A DNA stretch of 64,000 nucleotides from Bacteroidota bacterium (GTDB lineage: Bacteria > Bacteroidota > Bacteroidia > Chitinophagales > Saprospiraceae). Below the pieces are notes generated by a model that worked only from the letters and a program-made list of their open reading frames with translations, did no database searches and was not told the origin of the DNA. The stretch is taken from positions 6,457-70,456 of the forward strand of contig JAHEAR010000004.1 in the NCBI GenBank assembly GCA_024642665.1, in the 5' to 3' direction. Shown here in pieces: positions 9,831 through 18,931 of the stretch (positions are counted from its first letter, which is position 1; every line of letters begins with the position of its first letter). The position numbers and the translations under genes are program-made.

Positions 9831-10220
9831 ATGTCCTACAATCCACTATCCCCCGAAGAAGCTCGCGTCATTGTTGACAAAGGAACCGAAAGACCCTTTA
9901 CCGGTGAATATGATGGGAACAAGTTGCCGGGCACGTATATCTGTCGTCAATGCAATCAACCCTTATACAAATCAGCTGACAAATTTAATTCAGGCTGTGG
10001 CTGGCCGAGTTTTGATGATGAAATCGAAGGCGCGATTGACAAGCACACCGATGCCGATGGAAGACGTGTTGAAATCATTTGTTCAAACTGCAAAGGACAT
10101 TTAGGCCACGTCTTTACCGGTGAGCGCATGACGAAAAAAAATACACGTCATTGTGTCAACTCCATCTCCATGAAATTTATAAATGATGGAGATGAAATCC
10201 CGGAGACTTGTAGACCTTAG
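9831..10220 (+). CDS. msrB: Peptide-methionine (R)-S-oxide reductase
   Basis: Reduces methionine-R-sulfoxide in proteins using thioredoxin. The zinc-binding pairs are C38/C41 (CRQC) and C84/C87 (CSNC), the catalytic cysteine is C108 in RHCVNS, and C56 in the GCGWPSF motif is a candidate resolving residue. The 129-residue length is that of a stand-alone cytoplasmic MsrB with no signal peptide. The last three codons and the stop (TGT AGA CCT TAG) form part of an AGACC-type intergenic repeat word that continues downstream, so the extreme C-terminus may have been shaped by the repeat. Confidence 0.95.
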   Translation: MSYNPLSPEEARVIVDKGTERPFTGEYDGNKLPGTYICRQCNQPLYKSADKFNSGCGWPSFDDEIEGAIDKHTDADGRRVEIICSNCKGHLGHVFTGERMTKKNTRHCVNSISMKFINDGDEIPETCRP

Positions 10221-10913
10221 ACTTTTAGACCTTTTTGATTGGATTTTCTGCGGGAAATTGTGTTGAATCAAGATACCTTTCGGTCTCTTTGGTTTAGTAC
10301 ATAGTACCTTTGGTGCCCGTTGTTTATAAAGTTTAGTAAAATTAATGGGTTACAAGCTGAAAGCCAAGGCTCTCCTTTGCTATGCCGACGGAGCAAAAGC
10401 AACACAGATAAGTAAAATAAACATGCCATCTCTGCAAGAACCCTAAACCAAAATTGCGACAGCCATTCAGCTAAGCTTTCCTACACTAAAGAGACCGACA
10501 GGTATCTTGACCTCATATAATAAGTGATTTGTGATGAGTGATGGGGTGATTGAGTGATTTTGATTAAATGTGTAACTGTTTAAAAGTGTATATACCTTTT
10601 CCGTGCAATCACAATTTAAAGCGAATTATTTTTCTGCTCCAGCTAAGCGGAACAGCGGGAATATTCTTTTTCAGACCTTGAAAAATTTCATGCTGCCGAC
10701 TCTAGTCAAGAAGCATATCGGACAGAACCATCAAAAAACTAAACCTGAATGGCGAAGCAACATTCAACTCAACACGCTAAACCAAAGAAACTGACAGGTC
10801 TCTTGACTCAACTCACCTTCTATTGACTGTTCCTCCCCAACACTTCGCCTTTCGCTACTCAATCACTCAATAAAAAGTCCAAGGTCTGAGGTCCAAAATC
10901 TCAGGTCTAAAAA
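10221..10913. repeat. Repeat-rich spacer between msrB and ftsH
   Basis: The 693-base convergent spacer holds no convincing gene. It opens with TAGACTTTTAGACC next to the msrB stop, and ends with related words read towards the left after the ftsH stop. Three copies of a 25-38 bp element lie at 10262-10299 (inverted), 10485-10510 and 10775-10812; their common core is GAGACCGACAGGTATCTTGA. A block of GTGAT-type words (10525-10560) is the complement of the AATCAC words seen in other spacers. An open frame at 10603-10794 has no recognisable features and crosses repeats. Confidence 0.7.
10262..10812. repeat. Three related 25-38 bp repeats in inverted/direct arrangement
   Basis: The left copy (10262-10299), read as its reverse complement, matches the right copy (10775-10812) at 31 of 38 positions by eye. 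The middle copy (10485-10510) matches the core of the left one, also in inverted orientation. A partial relative with the core GAGACCGCAAGGAATC lies on the minus strand near 15948-15964. The left/middle or left/right pair could act as terminal inverted repeats of a non-coding element or as a long-range stem. No target-site duplication was recognised. Confidence 0.6.
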
Positions 10914-12947
10914 TCACTTCTCCTCTTCAGACTCTGAACTTGTATTCGTCAATTCTTCCTGCCCTGGAATTGGTGGAACCACTACCGTGACATGATCAAC
11001 TGGATTTGTTTCTATCTCCTCATCTTTAGCTGTAGTGCCTTTGATCTGAAATGGTCGTGGGCCAATCATTTTTTCGATATCGGATTTAAGTAAGACTTCT
11101 TTTTCCAGAAGTTGTCTAGCTAACATATCAAGCTCATTTTTATGCGATCTCAATAACTGTTTAGCTCTTTCATACTGGCCATCGATGATCTCACGAACGC
11201 GATTGTCTATCAATGTAGCGGTATCATCAGAGTATGGTTTTTGAAACTGATCCTGAGACAATCCATAGAAAGATACATTCCCCACTTTATCATCCAGGCC
11301 ATATACTGAAACCATACTGTATGCCATCTTGGTTACATGATCCAGATCACTTTGTGCACCGGTAGATATTTTATCAAAAATCACACTCTCAGCGGCACGA
11401 CCCCCTAAAGCCATACACATACGATCGAGCATCTGCTCTGTTCGCGTGATATACTCTTCCTTAGGTAAATACTGTGCATAACCTAATGTCCCAATACCTC
11501 GAGGTACAATAGTCACCTTAACAAGTGGTGAAGCATGTTCAAGATACCAACCACAGATCGCATGTCCTGCTTCATGGTGGGCAATGATCTCTTTCTCTTC
11601 AGGAGAGATCACCTTATTGCGTTTTTCAAGACCACCAATCACACGGTCCAGTGCATAATGGAAATCATCAAGATCAACAGCGGTTTTATTTCTACGCGCA
11701 GCAATCAACGCAGCTTCATTACATACATTCGCGATATCGGCTCCAACAAAACCAGGCGTCATTTCGCTGAGAATTTTTGGATCAACACCCGGAGCGATTT
11801 TAATAGTCTTAATATGTACTTTGAAAATGGCCTCTCTTCCGGCAAGATCCGGACGCTCCAGTCCAATCTGGCGGTCAAAACGACCCGGACGCATCAATGC
11901 ACCATCCAAAATATCCGGACGATTAGTCGCCGCCATAATGATGACGCCTTTGTCCGTACTAAATCCATCCATCTCTACCAATAACTGGTTGAGTGTATTT
12001 TCACGCTCATCATTACCCCCCTGGATAGCATTACGTCCACGCGCTCTACCTATCGCATCAATCTCATCAATGAATACAATGCAAGGTGCCTTCTCTCTCG
12101 CTTGCTTAAATAAATCTCTTACGCGCGAAGCACCCACGCCAACAAACATCTCTACGAAATCTGAACCTGAAATAGAAAAAAACGGGACTGCAGCTTCACC
12201 TGCAACAGCTTTCGCCAACAATGTTTTACCGGTTCCCGGAGGACCAACTAACAAAACCCCTTTTGGAATCTTACCGCCAAGAGACGTATATTTTTTTGGA
12301 TTCTTCAGAAAGTCAACAACTTCCATGACTTCTTCTTTCGCTTCCTCCAATCCGGCTACATCCGCAAACGTAACGGTAACTTTCTGATCCTTTTCAAATA
12401 AGGTAGCCTTACTCTTTCCGATATTAAATATCTGGGCACCCGGTCCACCGGCTCCACCGGATACACGGCGCATCATAAAAATCCACAAGCCCAGAAAAAG
12501 AAAAATAGGAATCAACCAGCCCATGAGCGGACCCATCCAGTTTTCTTTTTCGACATAACTCGGATATACTCTTTTTTCAGGGGTCACCCTGGCATTCAAA
12601 TCCTTGATTTGATCAGCAAAAGATTCCGGAGGACCAATATTAAAGGTATAATGAGGATGTGCTTTGTTAAAGGCAGATTCCTTGAGGTTTGAAAACTCAG
12701 GCTTGGACAAACTTTCCTGCTTAAGGAAAATTCGGGCATCCTTTTTATTCAATACCTCGATTTTAGCGACATCGCCGGATTCCACCAAATTGGTGAACTG
12801 CTGGAAATTGATCACTTCCGTGGATGCTTCATTGAGAAACATCAGGTTAAACACGATCAACCCGAGGATAATACTTCCATAGATCCAATAGGAATTGAAG
12901 GTAAATTTTCCGGGCTTACGGTCTTGATTATTATTTTCTTTACTCAT
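10914..12947 (-). CDS. ftsH: ATP-dependent zinc metalloprotease FtsH
   Basis: Membrane-anchored AAA+ protease that degrades misfolded membrane proteins and short-lived regulators. Two N-terminal membrane segments lie at about residues 20-38 and 138-158 and enclose a periplasmic domain. Then come Walker A GPPGTGKT (235-242), Walker B VFIDEIDA (291-298), the second region of homology ending near residue 360, and the zinc motif HEAGH (458-462). The 677-residue length is typical and the acidic C-terminus (ESEEEK) is common in Bacteroidota. It lies about 100 bases downstream of rsfS and is probably co-transcribed with it. Confidence 0.97.
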   Translation of the reverse strand: MSKENNNQDRKPGKFTFNSYWIYGSIILGLIVFNLMFLNEASTEVINFQQFTNLVESGDVAKIEVLNKKDARIFLKQESLSKPEFSNLKESAFNKAHPHYTFNIGPPESFADQIKDLNARVTPEKRVYPSYVEKENWMGPLMGWLIPIFLFLGLWIFMMRRVSGGAGGPGAQIFNIGKSKATLFEKDQKVTVTFADVAGLEEAKEEVMEVVDFLKNPKKYTSLGGKIPKGVLLVGPPGTGKTLLAKAVAGEAAVPFFSISGSDFVEMFVGVGASRVRDLFKQAREKAPCIVFIDEIDAIGRARGRNAIQGGNDERENTLNQLLVEMDGFSTDKGVIIMAATNRPDILDGALMRPGRFDRQIGLERPDLAGREAIFKVHIKTIKIAPGVDPKILSEMTPGFVGADIANVCNEAALIAARRNKTAVDLDDFHYALDRVIGGLEKRNKVISPEEKEIIAHHEAGHAICGWYLEHASPLVKVTIVPRGIGTLGYAQYLPKEEYITRTEQMLDRMCMALGGRAAESVIFDKISTGAQSDLDHVTKMAYSMVSVYGLDDKVGNVSFYGLSQDQFQKPYSDDTATLIDNRVREIIDGQYERAKQLLRSHKNELDMLARQLLEKEVLLKSDIEKMIGPRPFQIKGTTAKDEEIETNPVDHVTVVVPPIPGQEELTNTSSESEEEK

Positions 12948-13048
12948 GGAATGTTTTCTAACTAAAAACTATTTTGAACTGGTTCCCTAATAACGAAGGG
13001 AGACCCTATAAGGTTGCAGATGTCAGACACACCCGCCTTTTGTATCGA

Positions 13049-13435
13049 TTAACTATCCTCAATATCCGTGCGTCGGGCGTCACTCCAAAGCTGTTCCAGT
13101 TCGTAAAACTGCCTGGCTTCAGGATGAAATATGTGCACCACGGTATCAAAATAATCCATGCAGATCCATTTGGCATGCTCCAATCCTTCCACATGTCCGG
13201 AATAGAGATTTCGCTCCGTTTTGAGCCTTCGATCAATATTATTCGCTATTCCCCGCACCTGCGTGGTAGAATCCCCTTCACAGATAATAAAAAAATCTAA
13301 AGAAGCATCATTCAGTGCCCGGAGGTCAAGTAATACTATATTTTTACCCTTGATATCTGTAATGCAGTCAATAATCAAATCCTGAAGGTTTTCGGATTCT
13401 TCATTTGCCTGAATGGCTTTGTTTGTGTTTACCAA
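13049..13435 (-). CDS. rsfS: Ribosomal silencing factor
   Basis: RsfS/Iojap-family protein that binds ribosomal protein L14 and blocks subunit joining during nutrient limitation. Family features are the KGKNIVLLDL strand, the LDFFIICEGDSTTQVRGIA segment and EGLEHAKWICMDYFDTVVHI. The length (128 aa) fits. No ATG is available near the N-terminus; the likely start is TTG at 13435-13433, with GTG excluded because it is out of frame. It leads the rsfS-ftsH unit, an arrangement seen in other Bacteroidota. Confidence 0.92.
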   Translation of the reverse strand: MVNTNKAIQANEESENLQDLIIDCITDIKGKNIVLLDLRALNDASLDFFIICEGDSTTQVRGIANNIDRRLKTERNLYSGHVEGLEHAKWICMDYFDTVVHIFHPEARQFYELEQLWSDARRTDIEDS

Positions 13436-13496
13436 ATGTTCACTTTTTATATTAAATCTTATTTGTTAAGCCTCAGATTCAAACTAATATACGCCT

Positions 13497-13546
13497 CAAA
13501 TATACGACAAATGTCACCCCTAATCCGAGCCCTGGATACAAAAGTA
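13497..13546 (-). promoter_or_regulatory. Two candidate Bacteroidota -7 boxes for rsfS-ftsH
   Basis: On the minus strand TATATTTG (13504-13497) and TACTTTTG (13546-13539) match the TAnnTTTG -7 consensus of the Bacteroidota primary sigma factor. They lie roughly 60 and 105 bases upstream of the rsfS TTG start. No clear TTTG-type -33 element was assigned. Confidence 0.5.
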
Positions 13547-13565
13547 AGGGTCTTTTAAGCTATAA

Positions 13566-14294
13566 ATGGACTATTTGAAAATCTATACCAGCCTTGATTC
13601 TACTAACAAAGAAGCTCAGCGTTTGTTGGCAACCGGTCCGGTCAGCAGTGGTTTGACGATTTTAGCCCGACACCAGACCGCCGGACACGGACAATATGGG
13701 CGAACCTGGGTTTCGGCCCCGGATAGCCATCTGGCGATGTCAATTGTCTATAAACCAGTCGATTTTGACGCCATCGCCCTCCCGACCATTGGGATGAAAG
13801 TCAGTCTGGGCATCATCAGGGCGCTGAAACAAATCGACCCGCAGCTGATGCCACTTATTAAATGGCCAAATGATATCTATGTGAATGGAAAGAAACTCTG
13901 CGGCATTCTGATAGAAAATGTCTTAGCCGGTTCAAGAGTACAGCATTCTATAATTGGTATTGGTATGAATGTCAACGAATCCCAATTTCCTTCAGAAATC
14001 CCAAATGCAACATCTCTTTTTATGAATACCGGCATGTCCTATGAAGTTGAGAAAATTGCCCTCATCCTTCGCCAACATATGCTGACTCTTTTAGAAAAAA
14101 ATAAATTTGATTGGAAAAACGAATATGATCAATCGTTGTTTGGTTTGGAATCCCTGCATGCATTTCAAATTGGACCGGATAACGTTTTTGCCAAAGCTAA
14201 AGGTGTATCTATTCAGGGACATCTCATTTTAGAAATGGCTGATGGCGCCATAGCGCATTTTGGTAGTCATGAACTAAAATGGGAGATAAGCTAA
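13566..14294 (+). CDS. birA: Biotin-[acetyl-CoA-carboxylase] ligase
   Basis: Activates biotin to biotinyl-AMP and attaches it to the lysine of biotin carboxyl carrier proteins. The adenylate-binding loop is present as GHGQYGRTW (residues 40-48), a variant of the usual GRGRxGRxW, and the KWPNDI motif is at 99-104 followed by KKLCGILIE. There is no N-terminal helix-turn-helix, so this is a group I enzyme without repressor function; 242 residues fits. It is divergent from rsfS. A repeat block starts a few bases after its stop. Confidence 0.94.
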   Translation: MDYLKIYTSLDSTNKEAQRLLATGPVSSGLTILARHQTAGHGQYGRTWVSAPDSHLAMSIVYKPVDFDAIALPTIGMKVSLGIIRALKQIDPQLMPLIKWPNDIYVNGKKLCGILIENVLAGSRVQHSIIGIGMNVNESQFPSEIPNATSLFMNTGMSYEVEKIALILRQHMLTLLEKNKFDWKNEYDQSLFGLESLHAFQIGPDNVFAKAKGVSIQGHLILEMADGAIAHFGSHELKWEIS

Positions 14295-14574
14295 AGACAC
14301 TCGTAGACCTGGGACTCGTAGACCTGGGACTATTGGACTTTAGACCCGAGACTTTTCGACACGCGACACGCGACTCTTGGGCGCAGGGCGCAGAGCAGAG
14401 GGTAGAGGATTTTTCATAACCTTTATAGCCATATAATCCTCATAAACAAATAAACAGAATCACTAAATCACCTTCCGCAACAGCGGAACACCACATCACT
14501 AAATCACCACATCACGTATCACCAATCACTAAATCACTCGATCACAGAATAACCAAATCGCTACATTTGCCTTC
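14295..14574. repeat. Composite intergenic repeat between birA and cinA
   Basis: The 280-base spacer is built almost entirely of repeated words. It begins with two tandem copies of CGTAGACCTGGGACT (about 14302-14331). The segment 14348-14470 runs through GACTTTTCGACACGCGAC, GGGCGCAGAGCA, TTTTTCATAACC and TAAACAGAATCAC, and has a second copy on the minus strand at 29397-29260. It ends in AATCACTAAATCACC-like words up to about 14560. No gene was seen. Confidence 0.75.
14562..14569 (+). promoter_or_regulatory. -7 box abutting the cinA start codon
   Basis: TACATTTG matches TAnnTTTG and ends five bases before the cinA ATG at 14575. If used, transcription would begin at or next to the A of the start codon, giving a leaderless mRNA. 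Confidence 0.5.
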
Positions 14575-15813
14575 ATGGAAAACTTCAAAAAAGCTGCTAT
14601 ACTGACAATCGGTGATGAATTGATGATCGGTCAAATCGTCGATACCAACAGCACCTGGATTGCCGCCTTTCTGGATCAGCTGGGATGGAAGGTGAGTCGT
14701 AAATTGGGTGTACCGGATAGTATAGAAGAAATTATAGAGGGCATGAACATCTGTCTGGATGCAGCAGACTTACTCATCATGACAGGTGGTCTCGGGCCTA
14801 CCAATGATGATCTGACCGTAGATGCCCTGTGTCAGTTTTTTAATTGCGAAAAAGTATGGCATGAAGATACGTGGCAGCGATTTATAGAAATTCTCAAGCG
14901 ATTTGGAAGAGAACCAACAGAAGAACACAAGCAACAATGCTATCAACCTGAGACCGCCGAAATTCTTTCTAATAATCATGGTTCGGCGCCGGGGACACTC
15001 TTTCGACGAGAGGATAAAATCATTATTTCATTACCGGGCGTGCCCAATGAAATGAAATATATTCTGGAACATAAGGCTGCACCACTGCTCCCAAAAGGCA
15101 ATATCATTGAACATCGTATTATCCGCACAGCAGGAGAAGGTGAAACTATTCTCGCCCATAAAATTGAAGACATCGAGGCGTCATTACCGGTCGATATCAA
15201 ATTGGCTTATCTCCCTAATTTTAGTCAGGTCACCCTGAGACTTTCCGCCTATGGCGAAAACAAAAAGGACGCGCTCGATCAATTCGAACAACAGATTATT
15301 GACCGATTGGGTCAGCTTGTGTATGGTACGGGAAACTGCACCCTTTCACAATCCATTGGAGAAATGTTAGCCAAACGAGGAGAATCATTGGGGACTGCAG
15401 AAAGTTGTACCGGAGGATATATCGCCCACCTGATTACTTCCGTGCCCGGTTCATCTAACTATTATCTGGGTTCCGTCATACCTTATGCGTATGAATTAAA
15501 AACCTCTCTCCTATCCATATCGACTGAAATGCTCATGGAATATGGTGCCGTCAGTCAGGAAGTGATCACGAAAATGGCTGAAGGTGTGAAAGAAAAACTG
15601 GATGTTACCTGGTCCATTGCTACCAGCGGAATTGCAGGACCCGGAGGAGCGACTCCTCATAAACCAGTTGGCACCATTTGGATCGCCTGTTCAGGGCCGG
15701 GAGGCACAAAGTCAAGACTCCTCAAACTCACCCGTGATCGCAAAAGCAATATAGAATATACCGCTATTGCTGCGTTGGTGATGCTCAGGAATATGATACT
15801 GGAGGAAAATTAA
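14575..15813 (+). CDS. cinA: CinA family nicotinamide-nucleotide amidohydrolase
   Basis: Two-domain CinA. The N-terminal MoCF/molybdopterin-binding-like domain (about residues 1-170; TIGDELMIGQIVDTNS near the start, TGGLGPTNDD near 64) carries the ADP-ribose pyrophosphatase-type activity in studied homologues. The C-terminal PncC domain (about 255-410) has GTAESCTGGYIAHLITSVPG and TSGIAGPGGATPHKPVGT and deamidates NMN for pyridine-nucleotide salvage. The length (412 aa) is normal. AATTACGAA-type repeats start directly after the TAA. Confidence 0.95.
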   Translation: MENFKKAAILTIGDELMIGQIVDTNSTWIAAFLDQLGWKVSRKLGVPDSIEEIIEGMNICLDAADLLIMTGGLGPTNDDLTVDALCQFFNCEKVWHEDTWQRFIEILKRFGREPTEEHKQQCYQPETAEILSNNHGSAPGTLFRREDKIIISLPGVPNEMKYILEHKAAPLLPKGNIIEHRIIRTAGEGETILAHKIEDIEASLPVDIKLAYLPNFSQVTLRLSAYGENKKDALDQFEQQIIDRLGQLVYGTGNCTLSQSIGEMLAKRGESLGTAESCTGGYIAHLITSVPGSSNYYLGSVIPYAYELKTSLLSISTEMLMEYGAVSQEVITKMAEGVKEKLDVTWSIATSGIAGPGGATPHKPVGTIWIACSGPGGTKSRLLKLTRDRKSNIEYTAIAALVMLRNMILEEN

Positions 15814-16104
15814 TTACGAATGTGCAAATTACGAATTACGAAAAATGACGTGAGACACGAAACCCCACTCACTCACTAATAAACCTAAGCTCATGTGCAT
15901 TGATTATTGTGTTGTCCGTGTGTTGAGAAGGTTTAGTTTCGATTCCTTGCGGTCTCGAGGTTGAGTTCTATCATCTGAAGATGATAGTGTTTAATTTTTA
16001 ATCATCGTGTGATTCCCATTTCCACATTTATACACCAGTCAAAAACTAAACCCTCTAAACCTAAGCGCCAAAGGCGCTGATCTAAACCTTCTAAACTCAT
16101 GAAC
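15814..16104. repeat. Repeat-bearing spacer downstream of cinA
   Basis: The spacer (291 bases) opens with three AATTACGAA-like units (15812-15843) and TGACGTGAGAC, words that recur together at 60245-60295. A diverged minus-strand relative of the 10262-10812 element lies near 15945-15970. A compact palindrome AGCGCC-aaa-GGCGCT lies at 16064-16078, before the stop of the minus-strand DinB-like gene. No gene was seen. Confidence 0.6.
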
Positions 16105-16626
16105 TCACAGAACAGACCTGACATGCCCAAGATGATGCTCACAATGCCAGGCATACAACATAGCAGCCTGCTCCAACCGCTGTTCTGTTTGATATTCAGG
16201 ATGAAAAAAACTTCGCTTCCAATCTGATTCGTTCATCGCTTCCATAACGGCTACCCATCGCTGATGTACCCCTTTAAGGATTGAAATAGAAATCGCAGGG
16301 TCAAGATTATTATCAGAAAGATTGGCCCACTGCGCCTGATCATAAGGTTTGATCGTTGGCTTTTGTTCCGTGAGACCAAGTTTAAATCGAATCAATGCAT
16401 TCATATGGCTATCTGCACAATGGTGAATCACCTGTCTTGCAGTCCAACCACCCGGTCGATAGGGTTGCTCAAGTGTTATCGGACTTAATGCATTAAAAAC
16501 ATCCTCCATCTTTTTGGGAAATGAAGCAATCGTTGAAATCGCTTGGAGGATCTCATCCGAGGAAACCTGCGGGGGCAATTTAAATCGACCAATCGGATAC
16601 TGAAGTTGTCCTATTGAATTTTCCAT
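16105..16626 (-). CDS. DinB/YfiT-like putative metal-dependent transferase or hydrolase
   Basis: Member of the DinB/YfiT four-helix-bundle superfamily; characterised relatives use a metal held by three histidines, including bacillithiol S-transferases. Metal-ligand candidates are H68 or H69 (VIHHCADSH), H161 and H165 (WHCEHHLGHV). The opening LQYPIGRF and GGWTARQVIHH are typical of the YfiT subgroup. The frame is open to 16722, but the ATG at 16626 puts the N-terminus where the family starts and gives 173 residues. The substrate is unknown. It is divergent from the ECF sigma factor gene. Confidence 0.85.
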   Translation of the reverse strand: MENSIGQLQYPIGRFKLPPQVSSDEILQAISTIASFPKKMEDVFNALSPITLEQPYRPGGWTARQVIHHCADSHMNALIRFKLGLTEQKPTIKPYDQAQWANLSDNNLDPAISISILKGVHQRWVAVMEAMNESDWKRSFFHPEYQTEQRLEQAAMLYAWHCEHHLGHVRSVL

Positions 16627-16761
16627 ATCCGAAAGATAAAAATAGATTTTCCCGTATCGATCAATCTTACTGATACCATTAGAAATAATTGCTATCTGCA
16701 AGTCAAATGGCAAATCTGCCATCCTTGTTTTATCAGAATATGATTATATTTCTACCTGATT

Positions 16762-17325
16762 ATGAGTATTAGTATCAACCTGCAGCACCAAGAAAAGGAC
16801 TTTATTGAGGCCTGTATTGCCAAAGAAAGGTGGGCCCAAAAGCAACTTTACGAGGATCATTACACCCTTTTGCTGGGTGTGTGTCATCGATATGCCACGA
16901 ATCAGGAAGATGCCATGGATATTCTTCATGAGGCATTTATCAAGATTCTTAAAAACATTCATAAATATCAACCCGGAACCTCCCTGATCGCCTGGATGCG
17001 GCGCATTGTGATCAATACCGCCATTGATTACTATCGCATGCAATCCCGCCGAAGAACGGATGATTTAGATACCGCTTACGATGTTCAGGGAAATGAACCA
17101 GATGCGATCAGCAAGCTGACCGTTCAGGAAATTGTCAGGTGCATACAGCAGTTATCCCCTGCGTATCGTTCTGTATTTAACCTTTATGTGGTAGAAGGCT
17201 ATTCTCACCGGGAAATAGCGGAAATGCTCGAAATTACTGAAAGCACAAGCCGCTCAAACCTGGTAAAAGCCAGATTAAAACTCAAAGGACTATTGACGTC
17301 AAGTCAGGTGCATTATGGAAAATAA
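16762..17325 (+). CDS. ECF-type RNA polymerase sigma factor
   Basis: Extracytoplasmic-function sigma-70 family protein. Region 2 covers about residues 22-95 (YEDHYTLLLGVCHRYATNQEDAMDILHEAFIK, then AWMRRIVINTAIDYYR). Region 4 is at about 125-175, with the helix-turn-helix YSHREIAEMLEITESTSRSN. Its last 11 bases overlap the start of the next gene, which encodes a membrane protein with a cytoplasmic N-terminus, so the two probably form a sigma/anti-sigma pair. Confidence 0.93.
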   Translation: MSISINLQHQEKDFIEACIAKERWAQKQLYEDHYTLLLGVCHRYATNQEDAMDILHEAFIKILKNIHKYQPGTSLIAWMRRIVINTAIDYYRMQSRRRTDDLDTAYDVQGNEPDAISKLTVQEIVRCIQQLSPAYRSVFNLYVVEGYSHREIAEMLEITESTSRSNLVKARLKLKGLLTSSQVHYGK

Positions 17326-18931
17326 GGACTGGGATAGCTATTTACAGCGGATTTTGGGTGAATTTGAAGCCAATGAGGATTCTCATTGGGAGGATCTGAA
17401 CAGCAAGCTGAATGCCTCTTCCATGGACCCGGACAAGGATGACGTACCAAGTGACGAAGTACTCCGAGAATCATTATCTGAATATAAACCCACTGACGAA
17501 ATTCAGGGATGGGAAGCACTGGCCTCCAGTCTTGATCAGGCCGACAAAGCGTTTGATAAAGAGATCAATGAAAAAGTCAAACATTATAATGCCCCACATG
17601 ATCCTGACGCATGGTCTTTATTCCTGAAAAATTTCAGTGCCTATAAAGCCTTACGCCTAAAACTCATAGCCCTTAAAGCTTTTGAAGCAAGTGCTGTGCT
17701 GTTACTTGTATTTACTGTTTTTCAAATGCATCAGAAAGGTGCTTTCCAATTGTATGATCAACAAGAGAAATTATCCTATAGCGAGACAGCCACTGAATCC
17801 TCAAACAAGCCATGGAGTGCTGAACAATTAGATCCATCCAAAAGCATAACAGGCATTAGCGAAAGTGCTGAGCAATCAGAACGTTTTCAGTCCAATGGTG
17901 TAAACCACCTTTCAGCACATTCAACAGATCATACATCCCTCGCAAACGGTGTAACAGGGTCTGACGAGTCAGGCACCATTCATACTGACCAAATATTTAC
18001 ACTACCCTTTCTTCCAAGTCAAAACGTAGCCTATTTTAACTCGGTAAGTGATGATAGAAATGATATCTTATCAGACCTTACCCATGTGTCTGCCGGAGCG
18101 AGTAGCATGGCTGCATCCCATCGACTAGATTACGTCACTGAAACACTTGCTCAAACAGAAATAGGCGTTAAAAATAATTTTGCAGGTCTTATCCCCTACC
18201 CTGTTTATGTCAAACCTGCAAGTAAAAAGTTTCTGGAATTTGGCATGTTGGCTCAGGTCGATTTTAATACGCTGAAAATGCCACAGGATATACTATATAC
18301 AAATCGCAAACAGTTTGTATTTCCTCTTCAAGGTCTTCCATGCACAGGATATGGCGCCGGATTTACAGTAGCACTAGTTCATAATCGTTGGGCGGTTGAA
18401 TCAGGTGTTATCTATAATTCAAAAACATTTAAACCCGGCCGTAGCCTGACAGTTGGCGAAGCAACTGATCACAGCAAAGTTGAATTTGATGCTATGCAGA
18501 TTCAGATCATATCCGCACCGATTCAACTCAGATACAAAATCACTCCGCAAAACCGATTTCAATGGTACGCCATTGCCGGGGTAGGTATGCACATCATCGC
18601 GCAATCTGATATTGATGTGGATGTCAATTACAATTTCTCTTCACTCCCTGTAGGAGAGAATCCAAATAATCATCCTGCCCTCGCTAAAACTATTCGTGAA
18701 TCTCAAAGATTACGAGACAATTTCCGGCAAAAAGCACCCTTTAGCACCAAGAGCTTTATTACGGCCAATCTGGGACTCGGTTTTGAGTATGCTGTGGCCG
18801 CAAGGAAATCTTTATTCCTTCAATCCACTTATCAATATCAAATTCCAAATTTGCGGTTTAGCAATCACAATGGAAAACAACTTGTATCCACGGCTATTCA
18901 GGTCGGTGTGAGGACGCCATTGGGGTATTAA
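17315..18931 (+). CDS. Putative anti-sigma protein with single membrane helix and C-terminal outer-membrane beta-barrel-like domain
   Basis: A 538-residue protein overlapping the ECF sigma gene by 11 bases. Residues 1-110 are acidic and predicted cytoplasmic, with three W-x2-L motifs (HWEDLNSKL, GWEALASSL, AWSLFLKNF). One membrane segment lies at about 117-137, followed by a Ser/Thr-rich linker (about 150-290). From about 305 to the end the alternating pattern resembles the porin-like outer-membrane beta-barrel domain of Bacteroidota, ending in VGVRTPLGY. Function is inferred from the layout: a membrane sensor holding the sigma factor. Whether the C-terminal region forms a real barrel in a protein with an inner-membrane helix is not clear. 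Confidence 0.7.
   Translation: MENKDWDSYLQRILGEFEANEDSHWEDLNSKLNASSMDPDKDDVPSDEVLRESLSEYKPTDEIQGWEALASSLDQADKAFDKEINEKVKHYNAPHDPDAWSLFLKNFSAYKALRLKLIALKAFEASAVLLLVFTVFQMHQKGAFQLYDQQEKLSYSETATESSNKPWSAEQLDPSKSITGISESAEQSERFQSNGVNHLSAHSTDHTSLANGVTGSDESGTIHTDQIFTLPFLPSQNVAYFNSVSDDRNDILSDLTHVSAGASSMAASHRLDYVTETLAQTEIGVKNNFAGLIPYPVYVKPASKKFLEFGMLAQVDFNTLKMPQDILYTNRKQFVFPLQGLPCTGYGAGFTVALVHNRWAVESGVIYNSKTFKPGRSLTVGEATDHSKVEFDAMQIQIISAPIQLRYKITPQNRFQWYAIAGVGMHIIAQSDIDVDVNYNFSSLPVGENPNNHPALAKTIRESQRLRDNFRQKAPFSTKSFITANLGLGFEYAVAARKSLFLQSTYQYQIPNLRFSNHNGKQLVSTAIQVGVRTPLGY

Noticed and set aside
10603-10794. 63-codon open frame between msrB and ftsH
   Set aside because: It crosses repeat words, lacks a recognisable start signal and has no conserved or hydrophobic pattern; its end overlaps the 10775-10812 repeat copy.
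11821-12387. 188-codon plus-strand frame opposite ftsH
   Set aside because: It is antisense to the highly conserved AAA+ domain and its composition mirrors that gene.
12974-13300. 108-codon plus-strand frame between ftsH and birA
   Set aside because: It is antisense to rsfS, which is clearly a conserved family.
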